From JALORV01 sp963754065 (GTDB lineage Bacteria > Pseudomonadota > Gammaproteobacteria > Burkholderiales > Burkholderiaceae_F), in assembly GCA_963754065.1 (NCBI GenBank), contig CAVWFH010000005.1:62001-126000 (forward strand): DNA of 64,000 bases, in the 5' to 3' direction. The translations under genes and the position numbers were made by a program. Shown in pieces: positions 45,201-53,851 of the stretch (positions are counted from its first letter, which is position 1; the number at the start of each line of letters is the position of its first letter). The notes under the pieces are model-generated. The model was not told the DNA's origin. It saw only the letters and a program-made list of their open reading frames with translations, and ran no database searches.

Positions 45201-46264
45201 ATGTCGAGCGACCCGCACATCTCGCCGATCAAAACGCCGAGACAGTTGATCACGGTGGTCATACTGGCGTTCGTCGTCCCGGTGATCGTGATCATCCTGC
45301 TGGCCACGTTCGTGACCGGGCAGAAGGTCGGCGGGGCCGGTTCCGATGCGATGACGCCTGAGGCGATCGCCGAGCGTCTGCGTCCGGTCGGCACCATTGC
45401 CTTTGCCGGCGCCGCCGGTGGTCCGCGTCCGCTCCAGGACGGCGAGGCCGTCTACAAGCTGGCCTGCAGCGCATGCCACGCTACCGGCGCCGCGGGTGCC
45501 CCGAAAACCGGCGATGCTGGTGCCTGGGCGCCTCGCCTCAAGCAAGGCTACGACACGCTGGTCAAGCACGCAGTCGATGGTTTCAAGGCGATGCCGGCAA
45601 GAGGCGGCAACGCCGACCTCGATCCGATCGAAGTCGCGCGCGCCGTGGTTCACATGGCGAATCTCTCGGGCGCCAAGTTCAAGGAGCCTGCGGCGCCCGC
45701 CGTGGCCGTGGCCAAGACGGGTGCGCGTACCGGCGAACAGATCGTGCAAGCGTCTTGCGGCAACTGCCATAACGAGGGGCTCAATGGCGCGCCGAAGATT
45801 GGTGACCGGTCCGCCTGGACCAAGCGCGCATCCATGGGACTCGATGCAGCGACGGCAGCGGCCATCAAGGGTCACGGCGGCATGCCGGCGCGCGGTGGGA
45901 TGGCCGATCTGACCGATGTCGAACTCAAGTCTGCCATCCAGTTCATGTTCAGCCGATCCACTGGGGCCGCACCCACCACGACTCCAGTCGCGGCGGCGGC
46001 CGCCCCTGTTGCGGCGGCGAAGCCGGACGGCGCCAAGGTCTACGCGATGGGATGCAATGCGTGCCACGCCGCCGGCGTGGCCGGTGCGCCGAAATTCGGC
46101 GACAAGGCCGCGTGGGCCGCACGCAGCAAGCTTGGGATCGATGCGCTGGTGGCGTCGGTCATCAAAGGCAAGGGCGCCATGCCCGCCGAAAGGGCGCCGT
46201 GGCGAGTGCAAGCGATGCGGAGCTGCGCGCCGCCGTCGAGTACATGCTGGCCGCTGCGAAGTAG
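45201..46264 (+). pseudogene. Membrane-anchored three-haem cytochrome c (c5-type repeats), frameshifted near the 3' end
   Basis: The protein has an N-terminal membrane anchor (about residues 17-39) and three c5-type cytochrome domains with CSACH (89-93), CGNCH (186-190) and CNACH (285-289), joined by Ala/Pro linkers. Each has a MPARGG-type distal methionine loop. In the third copy the frame is lost in that loop. Removing two bases between 46182 and 46194, within CCC and GGG runs, gives MPPKGAVASASDAEL and the normal end AAVEYMLAAAK at TAG 46262-46264. The unrepaired frame runs on for hundreds of meaningless codons. It is probably a periplasmic electron carrier. CAGGAG precedes ATG. Confidence 0.85.
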
Positions 46265-46287
46265 CTCGAACGGGATCTCAAGCCATG

Positions 46288-46310
46288 ACGGGCGCTGCGG
46301 CGCCCGTTTG
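46288..46310 (+). terminator. Hairpin after the three-haem cytochrome gene
   Basis: ACGGGCGC, loop TGCG and GCGCCCGT form a perfect 8-bp stem followed by TTG. It lies 24 bp after the restored stop. The T run is short, so termination may be partial. Confidence 0.55.
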
Positions 46311-46337
46311 CATTGGCGGCGCTCGGGCTGCGGCCGC

Positions 46338-47075
46338 TCAGGGATTGAGCTGCCGGTACACCAGGCGCGCAATCGTCTGCAACTCTTCCTTCGGCAGGTC
46401 ACCGGCGAGCGCATAGCCCAGCGGTCCGTCGATCCAGTAGAACACGCGCGTGGGTCCGTCATCGGCGTAGCGGAATGCCGTCTCGGCATTGGTCGATTCA
46501 CGCTTGACCAGCAGCGAGAGTCGGCGGCCCTGCGCGTTCTCGTACATCAGCAACGCCATCGGCGCAGGGTCGCTCGGATGCGTCGGCGGCAGCAGCCGTC
46601 CGCCAAGGAGGTGATAGCCCGCGGTCGCGAGCGACGGTGCGCGTATCGGGGTCGCCAACCGCTTCGACAACCAGCCGACCAGGTGCTGCTCTTCGGACGC
46701 AGCCACCTCGACCGGGTGCCGGACCTCCGGCACATAGGCGGCGTGGGCCAGCGCAACTTCGCGCGCAATCGGCGGCCGCGATGGCGTCGCGACGAACCAT
46801 CCGCGCGCGATGAACCCGCACGCCACGCCAAGCACCAGCGTCGCGGCCAGACCGCCCCAGCGCTGCCAGCGCACGGCGTCGTTCACCGGCACCTTCAGCG
46901 AGTGCGGTTCGTCGAGCACCGGATCGAACAGGTCGTGCAGTGCCCGGTTCTGCTCTTCGTACGCGCGCACGCGCGCGGCCGCCGAGGCATCGCGCGCCAG
47001 CAGTTCTTCGACTTCGCGGCGTTCCGCGTCTGTCGACTGTCCGTCGACGTAGGCGTGCAGTCGATCTTCGTTCAT
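46338..47075 (-). CDS. Membrane anti-sigma factor
   Basis: This 245-residue protein starts MNEDRLHAYVDGQSTDAERREVEELL, the zinc-less anti-sigma N-terminal type, followed by one membrane helix (about 75-92) and a periplasmic domain. It begins two bases after the ECF sigma stop and so is its likely cognate inhibitor. The signal is unknown. Confidence 0.82.
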   Translation of the reverse strand: MNEDRLHAYVDGQSTDAERREVEELLARDASAAARVRAYEEQNRALHDLFDPVLDEPHSLKVPVNDAVRWQRWGGLAATLVLGVACGFIARGWFVATPSRPPIAREVALAHAAYVPEVRHPVEVAASEEQHLVGWLSKRLATPIRAPSLATAGYHLLGGRLLPPTHPSDPAPMALLMYENAQGRRLSLLVKRESTNAETAFRYADDGPTRVFYWIDGPLGYALAGDLPKEELQTIARLVYRQLNP

Positions 47076-47077
47076 GT

Positions 47078-47620
47078 CTATTTCACCCGCCGCAGTGCCG
47101 CGCCGGTGCTGGCCGCTTGCGCACCCTGCGACAGCAACGCGCGCAGTTGGCCGCGCCCGCGTGAAAGGCGCGACATCACGGTACCGATCGGTACCCCGAG
47201 TATTCCGGCAGCTTCAACATAACTCATCTGTTCGAGTCCGACGAGGAGGATCACCTGACGCTGCTCCTCGGACAACTGCATCAGTGCAGCTCGGAGCTCC
47301 GACAGCACGACGCCGCTTTCGGCCGACTGACCGGACGCCTGTGCCGCGGCCGTCGCTTCCGCAGCAACGGACTCGTCGAGCGATTCGATCGGACGTGCAG
47401 CCCGGACCCCGTTGACATGGACGTTGTGCATGACGGTGAAGAGCCACGCTCGCAGGTCGGTGCCCGGCTGCCACAGAGCCCGCTTGCGCCAGGCGCGCTC
47501 GAGCGTGTCCTGGATCAGGTCGTCCGCTGCGTCGCGCTGCCCGGTCAGTGCCTGGGCATAGCGCCGCAGGCGCGGAATCCATCGTTCCGCGTCTGCAGCA
47601 CTGAAGCCCGCGCCGGACAT
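47078..47620 (-). CDS. ECF-type RNA polymerase sigma factor
   Basis: This 180-residue protein has sigma region 2 (YAQALTGQRDAADDLIQDTLERAW, then DLRAWLFTVMHNVHVN) and region 4 (LPEEQRQVILLVGLEQMSY-like, ILGVPIGTVMSRLSRGR). Placed between a small lipoprotein gene and its anti-sigma gene, it probably drives an envelope or oxidative stress response including this operon. Confidence 0.92.
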   Translation of the reverse strand: MSGAGFSAADAERWIPRLRRYAQALTGQRDAADDLIQDTLERAWRKRALWQPGTDLRAWLFTVMHNVHVNGVRAARPIESLDESVAAEATAAAQASGQSAESGVVLSELRAALMQLSEEQRQVILLVGLEQMSYVEAAGILGVPIGTVMSRLSRGRGQLRALLSQGAQAASTGAALRRVK

Positions 47621-47623
47621 CGA

Positions 47624-48019
47624 TCAGCTGCGCGCAAGCCGCCAGGCGTTGTTGAAGCCGTCACCGGTGCGATCGCCCGGCTTGCTGTCCTTGATCCACA
47701 GATACAGCGGCTTGCCCTTGTAGGCCCATTGCTTCGCGCCGTCGTCACGCGTGATGATCGTGTAGTCGCCCTGGGCCTTGGCGTCCGCAGCCGCCAGCAG
47801 CGGCGGCCAGTTGGTCGCGCACGGACCATTGCAGGTGCTCTTGCCAACCCCAGCCGCATCCTTGTCGAACGTATACAGCGTCATGCCGGCGCTGTTGGTC
47901 AAGACACCGTCCATCACCTTGGTCGGTGGCGGCGTCGCGCCCATCATCGAGTCCATCGTGGAGCACCCAGCCAAACCGATACCCACTGCGGCCACCAGCA
48001 CTGCCAGACCTTTGCGCAT
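47624..48019 (-). CDS. COG4315-type small lipoprotein
   Basis: This 131-residue protein has a lipobox GLAGC (Cys18) and two copies of the secreted repeat with Y.F..D/Y.W..D motifs (TLYTFDKDAAGVGKSTCNGPCATNWPP and PLYLWIKDSKPGD, in parts). Family members are often co-encoded with ECF sigma systems. The gene is first in the lipoprotein-sigma-anti-sigma operon, three bases before the sigma ATG. ATG 48019 follows an in-frame GTG. Confidence 0.85.
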   Translation of the reverse strand: MRKGLAVLVAAVGIGLAGCSTMDSMMGATPPPTKVMDGVLTNSAGMTLYTFDKDAAGVGKSTCNGPCATNWPPLLAAADAKAQGDYTIITRDDGAKQWAYKGKPLYLWIKDSKPGDRTGDGFNNAWRLARS

Positions 48020-48088
48020 CACTTACTCCTGTCGAGGTTGTGCAACCTACGGCAAACGCGCAGCGCGGTCGACTTATTCCACGCCCGC

Positions 48089-50125
48089 TCAAATTTCCGC
48101 CGGGTCGACCTCGATCTGCCAGCGAACGCCCGACTTCATCGCGCGCAGTTCGCCCAGCCAGGCACGCAGGAAGGCATGCAGTGGCCCGCGCTGGGCCGAT
48201 TCCACCAGCAGCTGTGCGCGCTCGATGCCGGCACGCCGCGCCAGCGCCATCGGCACCGGATCGTAGATGCGTACATCGAGCGGGGCTGCGGCCAGTTCGA
48301 CCGCAGTCCGCAGGAAGGCGATGGCGTCGTCTATCCGGCGCGCCTCTGCCGTCAGCAGCGCCTGGTGACTCGTCGGCGGCATGCCGGCACGACTCCGTTC
48401 GGCTAACAGAGTGTCGGCAAAGGCCGCGTAGTCCTGCCGCGCCAGCGCGGCAAACAGCGGATGCTGCGGGAACCGCGTCTGCACCAGCGCCCGGCTTGGC
48501 CCGCCGCTGCGGCCGGCGCGACCGATCACCTGCACCAGGGTCGCGAACAGGCGTTCCGACGCGCGGAAGTCGTGCGACGCGAGTTGACTGTCGGCGTTCA
48601 GCACGACGACGAGCGCGACGTTACGGAAGTCGTGCCCCTTGGCAACCATCTGCGTACCGACCAGCACATCGACGTCGCCACGATGCACGGAATCGAAAGC
48701 ACGGGCCGCGGAGTCGCGCCGCCGCGTCGAATCCCGATCGATGCGCAGCACCCGCGCGGTCGGCATGAGCTGCTGCAGTGATTCTTCGATCCGCTGCGTG
48801 CCGCGACCGATGCCTTGCAACGCGCTGTTGCCGCAGGTCGGGCACGATCGAGGCACCGGATCGCTCCAGCCGCAATGGTGGCAACGCAGCGTGCGATCCG
48901 GCTTGTGGAACACCGCGTATGCCGCGCAGTTCGGGCAGTTCGACAGCCACCCGCACGCTTCGCAGGCGACCACCGGGGCGTAACCCCGCCGATTGAGGAA
49001 CACCAGCGACTGCTCGCCCCGTTGCAGCGACTCCGACAGAGCGGACTGGATCGCTGGCGCGATTCCCGAGTCGAGCCGCGCAGTTCCTGGATCGATGAGT
49101 TCGATGCGCGGCGCAATCCAGTCATCCGTTGTCGCCCGCTGGGTAAGCGTCTGCAGCTGGTAGCGCCCGGCGCGGGTCTGCGACCAGCTTTCAAGCGACG
49201 GCGTGGCCGAGCCCAGGATCACTGGAATGCCGAGCAACTGCGCCCGCTTGACTGCCAGATCGCGAGCTGAGTAGCGCACCCCTTCGCCTGCCTTGTACGA
49301 CGGATCGTGCTCTTCGTCGACGACGATGAGCGCCAGGCGTGGCAGCGAAGCAAAGACCGCGAGGCGCGTACCAATGACGACGCGTGCGTGGCCCTCGTGC
49401 GCCGCGAGCCAGGCGGCCGCGCGTTCCCCGGCAGCCAGTCCGCTGTGCAATGCGACGACCCGATGGACAGGAAAGCGCGCGCGCACCTGCGCTTCGAGCT
49501 GGGGCGTGAGATTGATCTCGGGCACCAGCAGCAGCACTTGCGATTCGGGCCGCGCCAACAGGGTCCGCTCGATCACCGACAGATAGACCTCGGTCTTGCC
49601 ACTGCCGGTGACACCGAACAACAGCGTGGGGGCAAAGCCGGAAGCAGCCGTCAGCCGCTCCACCGCAACCGCCTGCTCGCTGGTCAGCGGTGGCGGTTGA
49701 ATCGATCCGGTCGTCGTGGCAACTCCCGCGGCGCGCAGCCGGGCCAGCGCCTGCGCATACCGCGGGCCGGGAAGTTGTCGCAACGAGGGCGGCAAGGCAG
49801 GCAGGGCCACTTCGCCCCAAGCATGCTGGTAATAGTCGGAAGCAAATCGCGTCAGGCCCAGCCAGTGAGCGTCGACCGGGCCGATCTCATCGAGCAGGCG
49901 GGAGACCGGCTTGATGCGCGCAGGGTCGAGCGTCGTGGCATCGGAGGTGCCGACGACGAGGCCGACCATTTTGCGACGCCCGAGTGGCACGACGCAGCGC
50001 AGGCCGACAACGGCATCGCCAGCGTCGGAATCGGCCGCCTCGGTGTTCTCGTAATCGAGTGGCGAGGCGAGCGGCAGGTCGAGCAGCACCTGAAGAAAGC
50101 GGGCGCGGGTCACGCTGTCGACCAA
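48089..50125 (-). CDS. priA: Primosomal protein N' (replication restart helicase PriA)
   Basis: This 678-residue superfamily 2 helicase shows Walker A GVTGSGKTEVY, DEEH, motif III GSATPS, and the zinc-binding Cys pairs in CEACGWLSNCPNC and CHHCGWSDPVPRSCPTCG. Motifs V-VI are GTQMVAKGHDF and QVIGRAGR. PriA reloads replisomes at stalled forks. It sits beside a candidate origin spacer and hemE. Confidence 0.96.
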   Translation of the reverse strand: MVDSVTRARFLQVLLDLPLASPLDYENTEAADSDAGDAVVGLRCVVPLGRRKMVGLVVGTSDATTLDPARIKPVSRLLDEIGPVDAHWLGLTRFASDYYQHAWGEVALPALPPSLRQLPGPRYAQALARLRAAGVATTTGSIQPPPLTSEQAVAVERLTAASGFAPTLLFGVTGSGKTEVYLSVIERTLLARPESQVLLLVPEINLTPQLEAQVRARFPVHRVVALHSGLAAGERAAAWLAAHEGHARVVIGTRLAVFASLPRLALIVVDEEHDPSYKAGEGVRYSARDLAVKRAQLLGIPVILGSATPSLESWSQTRAGRYQLQTLTQRATTDDWIAPRIELIDPGTARLDSGIAPAIQSALSESLQRGEQSLVFLNRRGYAPVVACEACGWLSNCPNCAAYAVFHKPDRTLRCHHCGWSDPVPRSCPTCGNSALQGIGRGTQRIEESLQQLMPTARVLRIDRDSTRRRDSAARAFDSVHRGDVDVLVGTQMVAKGHDFRNVALVVVLNADSQLASHDFRASERLFATLVQVIGRAGRSGGPSRALVQTRFPQHPLFAALARQDYAAFADTLLAERSRAGMPPTSHQALLTAEARRIDDAIAFLRTAVELAAAPLDVRIYDPVPMALARRAGIERAQLLVESAQRGPLHAFLRAWLGELRAMKSGVRWQIEVDPAEI

Positions 50126-50444
50126 CAGAGTGCTGACCTAAGACTTCAAGTTAAAGAGGTAACTCACTGATTTGAAATGAACCGACACTTTTGATCCTCG
50201 GGCCTGTGGACAACTTTGTGGAAAAACGGTGGGAAGTCGTCGCAAACCCCTGTGGGAATTGATCCCTTCTCGGTTCGGCGTCGGTAACACTTCTGTCAAC
50301 ATTTATGCAAATCAATGACTTAGTGCAAGGAATCAAGCGCGTCCGACCCCTATCGCCCGCGAACCCGCATGGATTCTCGATGAGCGCGCTTTTGTGAATA
50401 AGTCAAGCGCGGACAACAAATTGCGCCCCTTTCGCAGTGACCAC
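50126..50444. other. priA-hemE spacer with DnaA-box-like motifs (candidate origin region)
   Basis: This 319-bp non-coding, A/T-richer spacer contains TGTGAATAA (50393-50401), an exact match to the reverse DnaA box TGTGNATAA. One-mismatch forms are TGTGGACAA (50205-50213), TGTGGAAAA (50217-50225) and TTATGCAAA (50303-50311); TGTGGGAAT (50251-50259) is weaker. The neighbourhood (parAB, atp operon, hemE, priA, glmUS) is typical of origin-proximal DNA. No gene is supported inside. dnaA is not in the window, so the assignment is tentative. Confidence 0.4.
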
Positions 50445-51527
50445 TCACCTACGAAGCGTGCGGCTATGTTGATGCACTGCGTCGACCAGCACAGCGACCG
50501 ATTCCGGTGGCGTGAACTGCGAGATTCCGTGCCCAAGATTGAAGACATGTCCCCCTAACCGACCATCGGCACGACGCGGGGCACCGAATGCATCCAGCAC
50601 GCGCCGCGCCTGCACCTGCAGTTGTTCGGCCGGCGCAAACAGGGCCATGGGATCGAGGTTGCCTTGCAAGGCGCAGCGATCGTCGATACGCAAACGCGCC
50701 TGGCCCAGGTTGACGGTCCAGTCCAGTCCGACCGCGTCACAGCCGATCGCTGCGATCTGTTCGAGCCACAGCCCACCCCCTTTGGTGAAGACGATGCTGG
50801 GCACGCGCTCGCCCTCGTGCTCGCGCGTCAGCTGCGAGACGACCTCGCTCATGTACGCGAGAGAAAACTCCTGGTAGGCGCCGTCAGCGAGCGCGCCGCC
50901 CCAGGTGTCGAAGATCATCACCGCCTGGGCCCCGGCCGCGATCTGTGCGTTGAGGTAATCGGCGACGGCGCGCGCATTGACCTTGAGGATTCGATGCAGC
51001 AGGTCCGGGCGCGCATACAGCATCGTCTTGATCTGGCGAAAATCGTCGGATCCGCCGCCTTCGACCATGTAACAGGCGAGTGTGAACGGGCTGCCCGAAA
51101 AACCGATCAACGGAATTCGATTCGACAACGCCGTGCGGATTTCGCGCACCGCATCCATCACGTACCCGAGCGACAGTTCCGGATCGGGAGCCGAAAGACC
51201 CGCGACATCCGCCTCCGTCCGCACAGGTCGTTCGAACTTGGGGCCTTCGCCTTCGGCGAAATACAGTCCCAGTCCCATCGCATCGGGAACGGTCAGGATG
51301 TCGGAGAACAGGATCGCGGCATCGAGTGGAAAACGCTCGACAGGCTGCAGGGTGACTTCAGTGGCCAGCGCCGGCGACTTGGCGAGCTTCAGGAAGCTGC
51401 CCGCACGCTTGCGCGTGGCGTTGTACTCGGCCATGTAGCGGCCGGCTTGACGCATCAGCCACACCGGCGTGTAGTCGGTCGGTTCGCGCAGCAATGCGCG
51501 CAGCAACGTATCGTTTGAAGGTCTCAC
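50445..51527 (-). CDS. hemE: Uroporphyrinogen decarboxylase
   Basis: HemE converts uroporphyrinogen III to coproporphyrinogen III, feeding haem and bacteriochlorophyll. The 360-residue protein has RALLREPTDYTPVWLMRQAGRYM near the N-terminus in parts, the family signature GFSGSPFTLACYM and NLGHGISQFTPPE at the end. GTG 51527 is preferred; a TTG at 51548 would add seven residues. It is divergent from the DUF167 gene, whose start it slightly overlaps or abuts. Confidence 0.97.
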   Translation of the reverse strand: MRPSNDTLLRALLREPTDYTPVWLMRQAGRYMAEYNATRKRAGSFLKLAKSPALATEVTLQPVERFPLDAAILFSDILTVPDAMGLGLYFAEGEGPKFERPVRTEADVAGLSAPDPELSLGYVMDAVREIRTALSNRIPLIGFSGSPFTLACYMVEGGGSDDFRQIKTMLYARPDLLHRILKVNARAVADYLNAQIAAGAQAVMIFDTWGGALADGAYQEFSLAYMSEVVSQLTREHEGERVPSIVFTKGGGLWLEQIAAIGCDAVGLDWTVNLGQARLRIDDRCALQGNLDPMALFAPAEQLQVQARRVLDAFGAPRRADGRLGGHVFNLGHGISQFTPPESVAVLVDAVHQHSRTLRR

Positions 51528-51538
51528 GGAGCAGCCGG

Positions 51539-51871
51539 GTGAAAGCAAACCGCGATTCTGTCACGCCGCCGGTTCCGTCCTGGCTGCGTCCGAACAGTGA
51601 GGGGTTCACTCTCGAGGTGCACGTACAGCCGGGGGCCCGCCGTTCGGAGATCGTCGGCATGCATGGTGGTCGCCTGAAGCTGGCGGTGAGGGCACTGCCG
51701 ACGGAGGGTCGGGCAAACGCGGCGGCAATAAAGCTGATCGCGGAGCGACTTGCTTGTCGCGTATCCGCGGTGCGTATTGAGGCGGGTGAGAGCAGCCGCG
51801 ACAAGCGGCTTCAGGTTGATACCGCCTCGCACACTTCAGACGAGATGATCGCCAAGCTGCAGCCGAAATGA
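51539..51871 (+). CDS. DUF167 (YggU) family protein
   Basis: This 110-residue protein shows LEVHVQPGARRSEIVGMHGGRLKLAVRALPTEGRANAA in two adjoining parts, the DUF167 core, and GESSRDKRLQVD. Function unknown; the fold is small alpha/beta. GTG 51539 has GGAG nine bases upstream. The hemE start lies only 11 bp away on the opposite strand. Confidence 0.88.
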   Translation: MKANRDSVTPPVPSWLRPNSEGFTLEVHVQPGARRSEIVGMHGGRLKLAVRALPTEGRANAAAIKLIAERLACRVSAVRIEAGESSRDKRLQVDTASHTSDEMIAKLQPK

Positions 51872-51898
51872 AAAGGGCAGGCCTAGGGCCTGCCCTTT
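51872..51898. terminator. Bidirectional terminator between DUF167 gene and small periplasmic protein
   Basis: AAAGGGCAGGCC and GGCCTGCCCTTT form a perfect 12-bp stem with a 3-base loop, flanked by A and T runs that serve both convergent genes. It starts immediately after the DUF167 stop. Confidence 0.85.
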
Positions 51899-51914
51899 TA
51901 AATGCACGAGCCGA

Positions 51915-52127
51915 TTACTTCTTGGCCGCGGGAGCAGCAGGGGCGGCAGCAGGTGCAGCCGGAGCAGCGGCAGGCGCTGCCTTCGGCTTTTCGCAGCCCG
52001 CCAATTCCTTCTTGGCTTCGGCAGCTTTCTTGCACTCGTCGGCCGTGGGCTTCTTCGCGGGGTCAGCAGCGTAGGCAACACCGGTCGCGAATGCGGCGGC
52101 GATCATGGCAGCAATCAGTTTGTTCAT
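51915..52127 (-). CDS. Small secreted Ala/Pro/Lys-rich protein
   Basis: This 70-residue protein has a signal peptide (MNKLIAAMIAAAFATGVAYA, cleavage before ADPAKK), a short domain with two cysteines (DECKKAAEAKKELAGCEK) and a repetitive Ala/Pro tail ending in AAKK. No family function is known. Signal peptide, dedicated terminator and codon pattern support a real gene. Confidence 0.7.
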   Translation of the reverse strand: MNKLIAAMIAAAFATGVAYAADPAKKPTADECKKAAEAKKELAGCEKPKAAPAAAPAAPAAAPAAPAAKK

Positions 52128-52316
52128 GTCAATAGGTCCTGGAACGGTTATCGAAGATGAGAGCGGGTGGGTCGGCCCCGGAAGGGGATCCCAAGCTCCG
52201 CTATGGCCAACGTTCGGCCGGCGCGAAGGTTGACACGAAAGTGAGCCTATCCGGTTGAGAACCCGCTCGAATGGGCGATTTCTATGGCCGGAACTGTGCG
52301 GAATGACGCGTTTTCG

Positions 52317-52865
52317 CTACTCCTGAGGCAGCGCCAACGTACGGACCTGAAAGCGCCCGTCGTTCTGGACGAGCCAGGTTTCGGAGAAAACCAGGTTGCC
52401 GCGCACCAAGAGCGTCGACGGGGGCGCCGGAAGCGGGGAGGCGGCCTTCAGCGACGCCAGCGCCATCCGGTCCAGCGACTGAATCTTGGGTGACCGCGTC
52501 ACGCGGGATCCGACGACGTTGCCGGAGCGGTCGACCGTTGCCTCGACCACGATGACGGCCTGCAGCAGGTGATGGGGCCGGCCCTCGAACAACTGCTTTT
52601 GGTTGGCCTGGTGAATACGTAGCGCCGCAGCACGCTTCCATGCCTCCAGGGCAGGATCACGCGGCGCGAGTCGGGCCGCCCCGGAGCCGCCCACGGCCGG
52701 CGCCGAGGCAGCCGGAGCCGAGCTGGTCGGCGCGGCGCTGGTACTGGGGCTGCTGGCCGCCGGCGGCGTCGGGGTCGGCGCGCCGCACGCCGACAGCAAA
52801 GCCGCCAGCGCGGTCGTTGTCAGGCGCGACCGCCAGATGGGGAGGGCCTGAAGATGGAACGGCAT
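52317..52865 (-). CDS. TonB C-terminal-like lipoprotein
   Basis: From ATG 52865 (GAAGGAGG upstream) this 182-residue protein has a lipobox LLSAC, a Thr/Ser/Ala/Pro linker (about 28-75) and a TonB-like C-terminal domain (VEATVDRSGNVVGSRVTRS, then LDRMALASLKAASPLPAPP). Unlike TonB it is lipidated rather than anchored by an N-terminal inner-membrane helix, so it may be an envelope scaffold instead of an energy transducer. It follows the universal stress gene by 11 bp. Confidence 0.78.
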   Translation of the reverse strand: MPFHLQALPIWRSRLTTTALAALLSACGAPTPTPPAASSPSTSAAPTSSAPAASAPAVGGSGAARLAPRDPALEAWKRAAALRIHQANQKQLFEGRPHHLLQAVIVVEATVDRSGNVVGSRVTRSPKIQSLDRMALASLKAASPLPAPPSTLLVRGNLVFSETWLVQNDGRFQVRTLALPQE

Positions 52866-52876
52866 GACTGCCTCCT

Positions 52877-53314
52877 TCAACGAACAATGAGTACCGGAAT
52901 CAGGGTGTGGTCCAGCAGCCGCTGTGTTTCCGATCCGAGCACCCGGGCGGTCAGCCCCTGCCGACCGTGTGATGCCATGACAATGAGCCCGGCGCCGGTC
53001 TGGTCCGCGGCGGCCAGCACTCCGCGAAACACGTCGGTTGCCTCCTGCATCGAGGTCCTGCAATCGACCCCTGCCAGACGCGCGATCTCCTTCGCCCGCG
53101 CCAGCCGCGCACTCGCCTCGGCGCCTACCGTCGCCTGGTAATCGGCCCCGGCAATCGCACTTGATTCGCCGACCGCGCTGTAGGGGTAGGGCGCAGCCAC
53201 GGTCACCGCGGTCAGGCCGGCGCCGACCCGCGCGGCGAGTTGGGCCGCGGTTTCCACCGCTCGTTCGGAAATCACAGAACCGTCAGTCGCCACAAGAATG
53301 GTGCCGTTGAACAT
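52877..53314 (-). CDS. Universal stress protein (UspA family)
   Basis: This 145-residue protein begins TILVATDGS and ends with the ATP-binding G-x2-G-x9-G(S/T) motif within ASHGRQGLTARVLGSET. These cytosolic stress proteins bind ATP. It is probably co-transcribed with the TonB-like lipoprotein gene. Confidence 0.9.
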   Translation of the reverse strand: MFNGTILVATDGSVISERAVETAAQLAARVGAGLTAVTVAAPYPYSAVGESSAIAGADYQATVGAEASARLARAKEIARLAGVDCRTSMQEATDVFRGVLAAADQTGAGLIVMASHGRQGLTARVLGSETQRLLDHTLIPVLIVR

Positions 53315-53350
53315 CGGACGTCCTTCCAGGGATTTCGGCAGCAGAAGCAG

Positions 53351-53379
53351 AAAGGGGCAGCCTCAGCCGCCCCCGTTTT
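53351..53379 (-). terminator. Terminator of the atp operon
   Basis: An 8-bp stem (53354-53361 with 53366-53373, one G-U pair, loop of four) is flanked by AAA on one side and a GTTTT run on the other, so it can end atp transcription on the minus strand. It lies 29 bp past the atpC stop. Confidence 0.65.
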
Positions 53380-53407
53380 CACGCTAAGCCGCGCGATCTG
53401 CGCCGAC

Positions 53408-53827
53408 CTACTTGCCGCGGATCTTACGGATCGCCGCGATCTGGGCGGCCATTGATGATAGTTCGGCTTCGGCCTTGGCGATCTCCATGTCGCTGTTGGC
53501 ATTGCGGCGCGCATCCTCGGCCCGCTGCAGCGCTTCGCGCGCCTTGGCTTCGTCGAGATCCTTGCCGCGGATGGCCGTGTCGGCGAGCACCGTCACGACG
53601 TGCGGCTGCACTTCGAGGATGCCGCCGGCGACGAAGATCTGCTCCTGCTCATCCTTGCCGGGTACCTTGATGCGGACCACGCCCGGCCTGATGCGGGTGA
53701 TCAGCGGCGTGTGGCGAGGGTAGATACCGAGTTCGCCGGCCTCGCCGGGTAGCGCTACGAACTCCGCCTCGCCGGCGAAGATCGATTCCTCGGCGCTGAC
53801 GACGTCGACCTGGATCGTTGTGGCCAT
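53408..53827 (-). CDS. atpC: ATP synthase F1 epsilon subunit
   Basis: This 139-residue protein has the N-terminal beta-sandwich (VVSAEESIFAGEAEFVALPG, then GELGIYPRHTPLIT) and a C-terminal two-helix hairpin. Epsilon links c-ring rotation to F1 and inhibits ATP hydrolysis. Last gene of the operon. Confidence 0.96.
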   Translation of the reverse strand: MATTIQVDVVSAEESIFAGEAEFVALPGEAGELGIYPRHTPLITRIRPGVVRIKVPGKDEQEQIFVAGGILEVQPHVVTVLADTAIRGKDLDEAKAREALQRAEDARRNANSDMEIAKAEAELSSMAAQIAAIRKIRGK

Positions 53828-53851
53828 GATGGCTCCTCAGGGCGGCCGCGC

